Assembly: GCA_036936605.1 (NCBI GenBank)
Contig: JAUPFV010000001.1
Span: 70,389,910 to 70,453,909 of the forward strand
DNA from: Limnanthes douglasii subsp. nivea
Lineage: Eukaryota; Streptophyta; Magnoliopsida; Brassicales; Limnanthaceae
Length of the DNA: 64,000 nucleotides
Direction of reading: 5' to 3'
Positions within the stretch are counted from its first letter, which is position 1; every line of letters begins with the position of its first letter. Of the stretch, positions 47,559 through 58,982 are shown piece by piece. A model generated the notes under the pieces. The model saw nothing but the letters and a program-made list of their open reading frames with translations, searched no databases and had not been told where the DNA came from. The translations under genes and the position numbers were made by a program.

Positions 47559-47669
47559 CTTTAACTTTTAAATTGAATAATTTAAAGAAGTGAGCTTTAA
47601 CATACCTCCGACGGATATATCCTCCATTAAGATGAATGCTCAAAATAAATCTTAACTCTCATAGCAATT

Positions 47670-48181
47670 TGTTATTCTTAAAAGCACTAGAATATAATTT
47701 TATAGCGGAAAAAAAAACTAAATATGAGAAAGAAAAAATAACACCAAGGTTTATGCGGAAACTCTTCATTGTGAATGGAAACACCACATACGACATTGAG
47801 CAAAACTTCCACTATATGAATAATGGGATTACAATATTATAACTTCTTACACTCACAAGTGTAAGGATTTTTCACTTTTTCACTCTCTCTATCTCACTAT
47901 TTAGCTCACTCACTATAAGTGTTTCTCTAATTTATTTGATAATAAACTCTACGAAATATCTTCTTTTATAGGACTGAAAGAAAGAATTTAGATATATTAA
48001 TTAATTAGAGAGTCTTCCAAAATTCAATGTACCTCATCTGATCTTCTTTTCTAGTTTCTTATTGGAATGCCAGCGATCTCTTCTAAAATAATATTTAATT
48101 CATTTAACAATCTAATTATAAATGGAATACCAATTAATTTAATCGTATAGGTCATATACAAGGAGGCCTATAAAACTATCA
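47670..48181 (-). repeat. 5' LTR of the minus-strand copia
   Basis: Partner of 43071-43553; runs next to the LINE remnant beginning near 48190. Confidence 0.75.
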
Positions 48182-48189
48182 ATCTCGGG

Positions 48190-50830
48190 TCGAATCCATG
48201 ATTAAATGTAGCATTATTGATAGGAGACTCTTTTTTCTTCAAGAAATCAAGAGTCCCAATCTCCATCACAACTCTGTTTAACCTTCAGATCCAAGCCTCC
48301 ACCCTTTCCAAACGCTTTTCATCCTTGTGTCACTTGAACAAATTTACAAGAGGAAGAACAACCACATATCAAAGAAAAATAGAGAAAAAACTTGATTTGA
48401 TTGGGATTTATGTATCCCAGGCCTAAGCTTTCAAGAACAACAATGGCCAAAAGATTGTTTGGAGCATTGTAATGATCAAAGTATTGATTTTTTTCATTTT
48501 AGAGTCCATTTAACAAGCCATTCTACGACTTGGTTCTGGACTCTGGAAATGTGTTTAATGGTTATTTTAGGATTAATAAACTTTCGGCATATCAAGAGAA
48601 GAAAGTCGAGGTACCATGTAGATTTTACATTAACGAGTAAGTTGATTAACAGTAAGCTATCTGATTCAATATCAATTTCAGTCCAGTTATTTTAGTTTCA
48701 GATAATCAGGCCTTCCAATAAAACTCTAGATTGGGCGAGCAAAGGGGTAAGTTTATCGAAGATGATGCAAGTTCCAATAATGATGTCACCTTCACTAGAC
48801 TCCCCATTATGAAGTCAAGCTTCATCGATATTCATCTTCAATCTGCCTTTATCTGGTGTAATCCATTTAAGGTAAACTGGTTTTTTGTTTCTGCTCTCAA
48901 TAGATTTAGATCCTAAAGTGATACCTCCAACAAAAGACTTAGAACAGTGTTTAATGGTTAGCTTGTTCAACATGTTAATGCCACAAATAATTTTTTCAAT
49001 TGCATCTATTGAATTATTAACAGAGTCATGTTTTCCCGTGAATTTAGATTTGTTTCTGTTTTTCCATATAACCCAGCAAATGATTTGTGGGATTATATGA
49101 GTCACGTGGACTTTATATATTTGAACCAGAACCATAATCTACTTATATGAGTTATTATTATGTATCTGTCAATTTTTATCTTGAATAAGACACCAAAGTA
49201 GTTACATATTTGCCAGGTAAAATTGCAACTCACAAAAAGATGGTTTGTGTCTTCGTAGTTATTGAAAAACTGGCATTTGGATGCCATACTTAGATGTTTT
49301 TTCATTAAGATAGAGTTTATAGGTATGTAGTTTTTTATAAGTTTCCAATATAGAAAGGAGAACTTCGTGGGAGTGATTGTGCTCCAAATTTTCTTGAACA
49401 GACTGGACTCAGTGTGCCACATTCTGATACTATTCCAAGTTAGTTTTGTATTGAAACTAGGATTATTAGAGTGCCTACAAATCATCAAGTCTTCTATATC
49501 TGGATTGATTTTGAAGGTGTTGATTTTGTTGATTCTCTCCTTGGAAAAGAAACTTTCCATAACTTTATTATCCCAAGTGTTATTCTTCCAAAACATTTTA
49601 CCTTTAGCCTCCAGATACCAGCTATTGTTTTCGTTATTGTTGTGATTAGAAATATGAGGGAGGTTGTGCCAATCATCAAGCTAGAAATCTATGTCGCCTG
49701 TTCCCATAATCTACTTAATGTTGAGTTCTTCTTGATCTTGTATTCCTGTCAATCTTTTCCAAACCAGAGAACCAAACATGTTAAAGTTAGTTTTTAAAGG
49801 ATGAATCTTATTGCTACATATATAATGCATTATGTTTGACCATAAGCTAGTGTTTTTCCAAATAAGAAACTAGAGTTTTTGAGAGAAGGTAAGCTAAATA
49901 TCATTAAGCTTTCTGATATTTAGCCCCCCTTCCTCAAAAGGCTTACAAAGGGAATTCCAAGACGCCGAGTGGATTGTCTTTTCAGTATACTTATAACTCC
50001 ATAAAAATTTATGAAAATAGTTTCCAATATTTTTATTATATTTTTTGGCAAAAGGCTGTTTTGCATCCAGTAATAAGTAATAGGAAGTAAGACTGAAGAA
50101 ATGAGGGACAATCTACCACTGTAAAATAGATGATTATTATCCCACTCTATAATTTTATCAGTAACTTTATCAAAAATTGAACTGAATTTTTTCCCTTTGT
50201 TGTTGCTGCAAAGAGCCCCGGGTAACTTGTTGGAAGAGTATCAACTGAGAAGCCAGTCTGAAATTTCAGATTGTTGATTCTGTTTTGCTGAGTTCTTAAG
50301 GAGATAATCAGTTTAGTCTTTTCTTTGTTTATTGCTTGACCAGAGATCTTTTGGCAATTGTCCAAGAAGTTGCTAAGTTTTTCTATAAAAAGATGCCAAG
50401 CTATTAGTAAACACAAGGATGTCATCAGCGAATGCAAGGGAGGGAACAAGGTACTCAATTCTAGTAGCGAATTGTAATTTTTTATTTTGAATAAGTTATA
50501 AAGCCCTTTGATTAATACTTCTTCCCTAAGAATGAAAAAGCTAAGAGATAATGGATCTCCTTGCCTTAGACCTCTCTTGAGTTTGAAATAGCCAATGACA
50601 ACACCATTGATTAACATTGAAATGTTGACATCTTTAATCATATTCTGTATTAAGCTTACAAAGTTATAGAAAAACTAAAAGATGAAAGAACTTCAGATAT
50701 GAAAACATGAGACATCCTGTCAAATACTTTAAACATATCTAACTGTATCATTATGGTTCATGCTTTTGGTTTTCTATTTGATATCATGATTATTACTAGA
50801 TTATATAAGTAGACTATTAGAACAAAACCA
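48190..50830 (-). mobile_element. 5'-truncated L1-type LINE
   Basis: Holds the second half of ORF2 only, from within RT to RNase H; endonuclease and ORF1 are absent, as usual for LINE copies truncated during insertion. Confidence 0.85.
48480..50800 (-). pseudogene. LINE ORF2 C-terminal half: RT, zinc-binding linker, RNase H
   Basis: RT starts near 50760 with QLDMFKVFDRMSHVF (usual LD-SKAFDRV-W). It continues with KRGLRQGDPLSLSFFIL (50570) and the intact active site PSLAFADDILVF (about 50420), GQAINKEKTKLIIS and YPGLF. The zf-RVT linker at 49102-49596 reads PTKFSFLYWKLIKNYIPINS, then CQFFNNYEDTNHLFVSC. IICWVIWKNRNKSKF (about 49080) leads to RNase H, YLKWITPDKGRLKMNIDEA (48815-48880), and DIESDSLLLINLLV near 48640. 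The RT core is less damaged than in LINE 1, but frames are still broken. Confidence 0.85.
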
Positions 50831-50979
50831 TAAAACTCTTATCTTTAAATCAAATACTCTGCATTTGCAAATTATCCAAACCAATTATATAACGATAAAC
50901 TGCAAAATAATACCCAACTCGAAAAAATAGTCGGTTGACAATAAATTCACTTGGAATGAAACCATTTGTCTTACATATC

Positions 50980-52820
50980 ATGAACCAAAATAAACCGCCA
51001 AACAGGCAATATACGATTGTGTTATGATATCAAATGTTTTAAAATCCTTCCGTATCAGCTAACAGAGAAGCACAATCGAAAAAAAAACAATGATAACAAT
51101 AATATTTATATATAACAATTGTTTTTCGTTTTTGTGCCTTCCTACCTATCAATTACTTATTAGATAATGGTAAGGAAAAACAACAAAAGATAACTAATAT
51201 ATTACTATTTTCTTTATCATTTAACCGTCGTCCAAAGACGCTATTGGATTACATAAACCTGTAGATCTTCTTCCCTTCATAAATTATTTATATGTTTTAT
51301 TTTAATCTAAAATTATTTAATTATACAAAAATGACTAAAGAAAACTAGTATCAAGATACTCTTAGATAGTGATAGAGATTTAAAGTAGTTATATTCATCT
51401 CTTTGAATCAAAATCCTCTTTATACCATTTTTATACCATTTGGAGAGATATATGAAGGAATAATTACTCGGAATCATTGACAAAAGTGTGACTCACTTTT
51501 AAAATTTCATTAGACAACCCAAAAAATATTACGATTTATAAAGTAGTCCATCACGCCTCCATTTTCAACATTTCCTTCTTATTCATTCTCATCTGAAGAA
51601 AGAACTAACTTCACCTAGCTTCTAAGCAACATCCATTCGATGTTTTTGTGATACTTTAACCCTGCACCTGCAAAAAAAAAAAAAACAGAAGAGAAAGAGA
51701 ATCCGAAAACTTATCAGCAATCTAAGTTTTCAGGCTGAGAAAAGCAGCCCAAACCCAGATTTTCAAACAAAATAATAGATTGAAGCTTAATTGGAACATT
51801 AAATGGACAAAAATTCGATTCTACCTATCTTATTTATAGAAAATTACTTATAAATATTACTTATTTAAATATCTGAATTTATTTTCACATTTACTGATAG
51901 TTTATATATTATGAAACGACGTGGTCATGGAAAACATTATCTGTTTCTATTTCTCAAGACCAATCGTTTCATTTTGAGGAGAGGAAATGAGCTATAAAAC
52001 CTATAAAGTCAAAAGAGAACCAAATTTAGGGCCCCAAGGGGTAGCCGAGTTGGTTGAGTATGACATGCTAGTGATCAAAGGTCATGAGTTCAAACCCTCT
52101 ACATACGTATTATCGGCTGAGCCAGTCACTTTATGTGGTTTACTTTTGGTTTGGAGGCTATCGCGTCAGTCTGAGGATTTACCCTGTGCGCATTCATTGC
52201 ACTCTGAGTAGCGGCTGCGGGTTCTCTTCAAAAAAAAAAACCAAATTTAGAGTTCCGTTGAGATTTTCTACGTAGGTTTCTAAACCTAAGATTTTTTTTA
52301 ATTTATGTTTTCTTAAATGGGTCAGTTTCTTATCAAATCACTTGCGTTTAAACCTAGGTCGACTGAATCAAAAGTTTGATAATTGATGATTAGTTAAAAT
52401 CATTTAAACCTAAATAGAATGATTCAAGAACCGGATCCATTTGTTTCATTTCTTTTTTATCATTTTATACGTATTGTCTTCAAGAATTAGATTCAAGATT
52501 CAGGTTCACAGTTCGATCACAATCTTCAAGGTTCGTTAGGTATTCAATTCATGAATGGAAATCATAAAAAATACTGAATTTATTATTTAAGTTTTTTGAA
52601 GTTCTATACATGATTTGTTGTTGTAGTTATTAGTCAAGAACATCCAAGTTATCTGTATCGTCTTCACATGAGTGTTTGGGATATGACCAAAGAACATTTA
52701 GGGATCATAAAAAGTTTAGTTGAGTTCAGAAAAATGAAAGACTTTGAAGTTTATGTTGTAATCGTCTGAACCTTTAACATACATGTTCTGCCTATCTTTT
52801 AATATTGAAAATTTAAAAAT
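50980..52820 (+). repeat. Left 1.7-kb direct repeat (5' flank of Ulp1 element 2)
   Basis: Matches 56830-58665 in the same order. Shared blocks include 'aattgtttttcgttttt', 'aaaattatttaattata', 'catctctttgaat', 'ggaaaacattatctgtttct', 'ttctacgtaggtttctaaac' and 'acatgttctgcctatctttt'. This copy carries a SINE (52030-52240) and about 200 bp near 51550-51800 that the right copy lacks. Confidence 0.85.
52018..52250 (+). mobile_element. tRNA-derived SINE with target duplication
   Basis: The body (52030-52240) has a tRNA-type A box TAGCCGAGTTGG (52042-52053), a B box GAGTTCAAACC (52086-52096) and a 3' poly(A) of about 11. It is flanked by AACCAAATTTAG at 52018-52029 and 52239-52250. The right direct repeat at about 57690 has 'gagaaccaaatcttgagatc' without the insert, so the empty site is visible. 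SINEs are moved by LINE proteins; L1-type LINEs lie nearby. A 74-codon frame over it is chance. Confidence 0.9.
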
Positions 52821-54465
52821 ATGCAGAAACAGTATATTTTGATATCACATTTTTTAAATAATTTATTACAAAATACACAATCTTTTTATGATGAATATGA
52901 AAAGTCTGAAGCTAATGCAATTATGAAACGGACTTTGGATCTCGGAGGTACATTTAATCCCAATGTTTCTGATGGTACTGATAACAATGGTTTACTGGAG
53001 ACCACATTGCTGGTTAGTGGATGTTTATGGTAGTAAAAATGTAGAAAATCATTTCAGGTGATTATAATATTATAGTCAGTTTTATATCTTTTAGGTGGTA
53101 GCGGATGAGTATCCTAATTGGAACTTACTTACTCAGACACAACTGGGAGAGCCAAAGGTTAATTACGAAGATTGGCCAAAGTGTACAACGACAACACAGT
53201 TAATTACCGTTTGTTAGCTAAGTAAGTGGATGATTGGCCGAAGATGCTGTGAATAAAAAGAGAAGAAGATCATGAATATCTTGAAGTATGATATTTCTCA
53301 ATTTTAGAGTTCTCACACATGCTTAACATTAGTGTGAGTGAGATAATGGAACTACCGTACGAAGGCGAACTAGACTTCAAAGTAAATTACTGTTTGTTAG
53401 CTAAGTAAGTGGATGATTTAAAGGTAGTGTTTCCATTTACTAGCATTATTAACTTGAATACGCAGTCAAAGATTTATTAATTAATTCATCAATTTTTATA
53501 ATTGACCACTTTTCAATTGATAAATTATTGATGCATGGATATATAAGCTGCTCCAAGAAGCAAATTGTGAGTACCTTTCAAAGGGTCTGATGATTAGTAT
53601 AGCTGTAAATACCGTACGATTCAAATTTCTAGAATTACAACTGTAAGTGTAGCTTAATCTAGTTTACTTATTCATAAGACGATACTTAATTTAATCCTCA
53701 TAAATAATACAGAAAACACTGGCTATTAAAGGAAACATATCACACATTGTTGATAAAATATTTGAGACAATGAGATATAATACGTATATCGTGTTGGTTT
53801 CGTTGTGCATCATTAACAAGGACTCAGTGAACCAAAGGATGTTGTTGGTTATTGATATGGAGAGTGGTACCGCCAGTAGCTATAACTCAATGTTTCCCAG
53901 AAGCAAACAGACCCCAGATAAGACACATAATACTGCATATGCTTTGGTAAAGTTTTTTTTATTAGCAAAGGCATCATGGTTTATACACGTGTATCGCATG
54001 TTAAAATTATTAACTAATTGCATACTTAGTGTACCTTAAAATCACATGCATAAGTCCAGAACATCACACAATCGATAGTATATGAATCCCAACCTCATAA
54101 TATATGCTAAAAACGCAACCTATGACACTTTATTACAGTCGCAACATATGTTGTACATAAAACGCATATTCGTTGTGCACATCTATGGGGCTAATTTATG
54201 TTTTATGAATTAACAGTTGACATAATGTATGAATAAAAATTACATACATTATGTAAAGAATTTATACAAAATCAAGGTTGTACAAGATATCCAATAGCAA
54301 AAAAAAAAGAATCTAGACTGTGAAGTTTTTTTTTGCGAGTACGCGAAGACATTATCTAGAAAGGGTTTGTACCGTTGGAGTACAACGGTGATATGACTGC
54401 ATGTAGGAGAGTTGAATTTTTTTTATCATTTCCTCAATAATTCAAACACCAACCAACGATGGTAG
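52821..54465 (+). pseudogene. Ulp1/C48 cysteine protease-like gene of element 2, decayed
   Basis: Homologous block by block to the Ulp1 gene of MULE 1. NWNLLTQTQLGEPK and DWPKCTTTTQLIT (53120-53210) match FNLLTPTQQLGE and DWPKTTPTTKLI. WIYKLLQEANCEYLSKGL (53540) precedes the domain. LAIKGNISHIVDKIFE, then IVLVSLCIINKDSVNQRM and LLVIDMESGT (53715-53870), hold the His region, but His-Trp reads Gln-Arg (53833-53838), so the catalytic His is lost. NLDCEVFFCEYAKTLSRKG (54310) keeps the nucleophile Cys (54319-54321). The frame ends NSNTNQRW-stop (54463-54465), like ENTNRQW-stop in MULE 1. Exons carry stops; an exon begins after 'atatgcag' near 52824. The start of the gene is not certain. Confidence 0.75.
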
Positions 54466-54599
54466 ATACATTGATACGAATCCAACTTTTTTATGAATGT
54501 ATATGTATGTAATTCATTACATATTTTGTAATATGTGTAATGTTTTTGTTGTGATTAACCCTTTGTTGACTTCTTTTATAAGTGACCGATAGCAGTTGT

Positions 54600-55860
54600 A
54601 CTTGGGCTAGCACAGTTGTTATGTACCATGTAAAACGCAAATAAGGTACCTAACTATGGTGTTTCAGTAACGGTCTCTATGTAATCTAGCATGGACTATG
54701 TGAAAAATAATCAGAGCTCCTAACATTGCATATTTAATGTAAACTGTCGTGGATTACTAACAAATCCCAAGGATTTATGAATATCATATGTAATCTAGCA
54801 TGTCTTTTATAGCATAAACCGCACACTCAATAACTAACCTAACATCTCGCAATGTTAACATAAACCGCACATGCGCTTTTAATGCAACATTTCATATGTA
54901 ATCTAGTATGACTAATTGGTCTCTTGAATAGCAATGTCTCTACCAATCTAGCATGTACGAATGCTAACCTACACCGCATATGTGTATTTAATGTAGCCTT
55001 TCAAAACCAATCTAGCATGACTCATTGTTGCCATAAATCGCAAACTCGTAACTAATCTAGCATGTCCCAATGTTAACATAAACTGCATATGCATTTTTAA
55101 TGCAACCTTTCATATGTAATCTACCATGACTAATTGGTATCGATAATTGCAATGTCTCCACCAATCTAGAATGTACAAATGTAGCTAACCCTGCATATGC
55201 GTATTTAAAGTAACCTTTCATAACCAATCTAGCATGACTCGTTGTTTCCATAAATCGTAAACTCGTAACTAATCTAGCATGATCCAATGTTAACGTAAAT
55301 CGCATATGTGTTTTTAATGCAACCTTTGACATGTAATCTAGCATGGCTAATTGGTCTCTTAAATCGCAATGTCTCCACCAATCTAGCACGTACAAATGTT
55401 AAGCTACACCGCATATGCGTCTTTAATGTAACCTTTCATAACCAATCTAGCATAAATCATTGTTGCCATAAATCGCAAACTCGTAACTAACCTAGCATCT
55501 CGCAATGTTAACATAAACCGCATATGCGTTTTTAATGCAGTCTTTCATATGTTATCTAGCATGGATAATTGCTACCCCTAATCGCAAAGTCTCCACCAAT
55601 CAGGCATGTACAAATGTAGTATGTCCCACATATGCGTATTTAAAGCAACCTTTCATAACCAATATAGCATGACTTATTGTTGTCATAAATCACAAACTCG
55701 TAACCAATCTAGCATGTACAAATGTTAACCTACAAAGGATATGCGTATTTAATGTAATGTTTCATAACCAATCTAGCATGACTCACTGGTATCATAAATC
55801 AAAAACTATTAATTATTCTATCCTAGCCACAAGTAACCGTAAATTGCAAATGCGATGCCA
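54600..55860. repeat. Higher-order repeat array of element 2 (CATATGCG core)
   Basis: About twenty copies of 'aatctagcatg' alternate in a 45-bp and a 63-bp subunit, giving a unit of about 108 bp and a dimeric unit of 208-218 bp ('atgtaatctag' phase at 54896, 55114, 55331 and 55539). The 63-bp subunit contains the palindrome CGCATATGCG. The array lies between the Ulp1 stop codon and the promoter of the acidic gene. Confidence 0.85.
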
Positions 55861-56088
55861 TGGAGCTTTACTGCTTTGGTAATTGAGTATCGACTAAAGC
55901 GCAACGTAATTAATATAGATATGAAAACTACTTATGTTCCTCGGTAATTAAACATAAGGTATTTTTTTGAATAATTTATTACTTGACAAGACAAAGGTAG
56001 ATATTTAATGATTACAAAAGCATTTAATTGACGTGTAAATTTAATTTTATTTTGCTAGATTTGAAGTACACTTGAGTATGGTTTGTGA

Positions 56089-56097
56089 CTATAAATA
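56089..56097 (+). promoter_or_regulatory. TATA box of acidic gene in element 2
   Basis: CTATAAATA, 70 bp upstream of the ATG at 56167; identical to the box upstream of the MULE 1 homologue. Confidence 0.6.
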
Positions 56098-56166
56098 AGA
56101 GATGAGATTTATGACTGATTACTCTTAAACACAACACGGATAGAAAACTATTCATCTTCTTAAGAA

Positions 56167-56600
56167 ATGGCTCATTCATCTCCAGAATTGTTTGGTTACT
56201 CATCCTCAAACGATGGATTTTATAACGACTCTAGTCCCTTCTCACCATACAAACGGACGACAACGTTGGAGTACTCCTCTTTAACGATTTGAAAAATGGC
56301 TCCAGCTTTTTGTTATCGTTCGCGGAAGATTATGAGTCAGGAGAATCTTGGTCAATTTCTGGTTTTCCGCGTATGAATCTGACCAGAACGACCTTCCCAA
56401 ACGCAAGCGCAAAAAAGACAGTTGGGATGACGAGGAGTTCAACGATGCCTATGAGACAGATGATGCAAAAGAGGAAGAAGTGAACGATGAAATAGAGACA
56501 AACGACGAAGGAGATAATATGAGGAAACTAACGCCGATGATGAAGAATAAATGGAGGAGACTGACTCTGAAGGGTCTTAGGATGATTGAGGTTTTCTAAT
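56167..56600 (+). pseudogene. Small acidic KRKR protein of element 2, frameshifted
   Basis: ATG at 56167 gives MAHSSPELFGYSSSNDGFY. The frame is lost near 56270 and continues in other frames as FAEDYESGESWSISGF, then LPKRKRKKDSWDDEEF and KEEEVNDEIETNDEGDN. Thus at least two frameshifts separate a Ser-rich N-terminus from the KRKR basic cluster and the Asp/Glu-rich tail. Same order (basic cluster, then acidic tail) and same position after the Ulp1 gene as 9205-9468. Family not recognised. Confidence 0.55.
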
Positions 56601-57925
56601 CGAAGTGTATGTATTTGGTTTTTTGAATTTAAATGTACCTGCCTTCAAATATAGTGTATTTTTTTGTGAAAGTTGAGTTCTTAAACAATTGTAGAGTCTT
56701 GTGCATGCAGTTATTAAATATTATAAAAATTAATATGATACATTTTATATCTTTTTTTCTTCAAATTATTGATTTTATTAGTTTTTTATATTGAAATAAA
56801 GTAGAAACAATCTTTGTATACATATCGTGAATCAAAATTAACCGATAAAAACACAAGACGTGTGATATATTTTATGAAGATATCTTAAAGTCCTTCCGTC
56901 TCCGCTAGCTATTGTAGAATTGAAGAGGTCTCCTAACTACCTGCAAAAGTTGAAGAGGTTCTAGCAAAAAAACGGAAATAGAAGTAGAAACGACGATAAC
57001 AATAATTTTTATAAATAAAAATTGTTTTTCGTTTTCTTTTGCGTATAATGGAAAAGAAAATCAAGAAAGGAATACTATTACAGTACTATTCTCTCCAGCA
57101 TTTGATCTTCGTACAAAAACACTATGGGATTACATGAACTGCTATATTTATAGTTCTTCTTTTTTTCATAAATTATTTGTATGTTCAATTTTAAACTAAA
57201 ATTATTTAATTATAAAAAATGACTAATAAAAACTACCATCAACCATATTCTTAGATGGCCTAGCTATGTTGATTTAAAGTAGCTATATTCATCTCTTTGA
57301 ATTAAAGTCCTCTTTATACCACATGGAGAGATATATGAAGAAATAATTAGTCGGAATCATTAAAAGAAAGGGTTACTCCATGAATTTTTTATTAAGATAA
57401 ACCCCCAAAAGTATAACGATTTATAAGGCAATATTTGATAGGAACATACGAGTAGAGAAAAAATTTAATATTTGAAACAGTACGTATTTTATTTATACGA
57501 AAATTACTTATCTATTTTAATTTTACTTTTCAAAAAGCTCTCTTCCTTTTTTATATCTAAATTTATTTTCGCATTTTGATAAAGATTTTATATTATGAAA
57601 TGACGTCGCGGTGGAAAACATTATCTGTTTCTATTTCTCAAAACCAAAATCGTTTCATTTTGACGTGAGGAGGTGAGCTATAAAGTCAAAAGAGAACCAA
57701 ATCTTGAGATCCGTTGTGGTTTTCTACGTAGGTTTCTAAACCTAAGATTTTTTTAATTTATGTTTTTTTAAATGGGTCAGTTTCTTATCAAATCAGTTGC
57801 GTTTACACCTAGATCGAGTGAATTAAAAATTTGGAAATTGATTTTTAGTTAAAATTATTTAGACCTAAATAGAATGACTCAAGAACCGGATCGATTTATT
57901 TACTACGAATTGTCTTCAAGAATTA

Positions 57926-58545
57926 GAGCATCCCAACAGATAGATATATGAGACTATATAGCAAATTTGGAGATTATTTCTCAATTTTTTATTTCCAACA
58001 GATAATCTATTAGGCTAGTTATATTTAATTGCTTAATTTTAAAGCATCCCCAACAGATACTCTATTTTTTAGCTAAATATAGATTATATTTGAGTAATGT
58101 AAATATAAGTATTATCTTTTTTGTTCCAACAGCTATTCTATATTCAAGGTAGTTACTAATCCCTAAAATAATGAGAGAAAATTAAAAGAAATAACAAATA
58201 AAACTTTACCTATTACGTAACTGCTACTCTAAATATACCTAGCATAATTTACGCTAATAAATATTGATAGTCTTTTACGGTATCTGTTGGAAAGATAAAA
58301 ATCATATATAATAGTTAAATTTATTTTCAACTACCAAATAGAGTATCTCTTGGGGATGATAGGTATATTTAGAGTGGAAGTTACCCACTATCTATAATTA
58401 TTCTTTTTTTTCTCTTCCACCTGCTTAAATAAAAAACTACATTAATTATACAATAGCTGTTGGATTATATGATAATCTCAAATTTTAGAATATCAAAATT
58501 CTATGTATATTTACCAAATTTTTAGAGTAGCTGTTTGGGATGCTC
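57926..58545. mobile_element. Tourist-like MITE (PIF/Harbinger type), outer element
   Basis: Starts GAGCATCCCAACAG and ends CTGTTTGGGATGCTC, with TTA at 57923-57925 and 58546-58548, the three-base target site of PIF/Harbinger elements. The left direct repeat (about 52490) lacks it, giving an empty site. Its 620 bp includes a second element. Confidence 0.85.
58043..58359. mobile_element. Tourist-like MITE nested in the outer one
   Basis: AGCATCCCCAACAGATACTC at the left and GAGTATCTCTTGGGGATGAT at the right form long inverted ends. It lies wholly within the outer MITE and has similar terminal sequence. The bordering TTA is not clean, so the exact ends are uncertain. Confidence 0.7.
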
Positions 58546-58982
58546 TTAAGTTCAAGATTCAGGTTCACAATTAGATCACAATCTTCAACCACAAGAACCT
58601 TTTTAAACCTTTAGCATACATGTTCTGCCTATCTTTTAGTATTAAAAATTTAAAAATAAAATCAGTCTAGGCTGGTACAATGATCAAGTCTAACCGGAGG
58701 ATCAGTTGCCATAGCAAATATTTCTTATCCGCCTTTAATCTACAACCACAAGAACCTAGCACGGTTTCAGCTAGACCCAGAAATTTCTAAATTTAAATTT
58801 TTCTACCCAAACACAATATATTAAGTAGAATCTGAAAACAAAACTGAGAAACGAGATTTATTTCTTCCTCTCGAGCTAAACATATAAATCTGCAAAACAA
58901 TCCATGCTTATAACAATCCTGAAGAACAAAAACAAAAAAAGCCCGTTGAGAATTCGATAGATGGATAAACATATAATCCAGT

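Larger units (their letters stand above)
43071..48181 (-). mobile_element. Ty1/copia element, nearly complete, minus strand
   Basis: LTRs at 43071-43553 and 47670-48181 share 'aaaacttccacta', 'ataacttcttacact', 'ctcactcactataagtgttt' and 'ataaactctac'. On the minus strand the left copy starts TGTTGGCATATGAGCC. Between them lie gag, zinc knuckle, integrase, RT and RNase H in copia order. The LTRs differ at many positions, so the insertion is old. Stops are frequent. Confidence 0.85.
56830..58665 (+). repeat. Right 1.7-kb direct repeat
   Basis: Partner of 50980-52820. It lacks the SINE and contains a nested pair of MITEs (57926-58545). It follows the acidic gene, so the unit 'flank-Ulp1-array-acidic gene-flank' may be what remains of a tandem duplication. 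Confidence 0.85.

Noticed and set aside
47250..47564. Plus-strand frame of 104 codons
   Set aside because: It is antisense to the copia gag, which has clear family blocks on the minus strand.
51987..52275. Two overlapping frames of 63-74 codons
   Set aside because: They cover the SINE, which is noncoding, and run into its poly(A).
55057..55395. Minus-strand frame of 112 codons
   Set aside because: It is a by-product of the higher-order repeat array; its protein simply repeats with the array.
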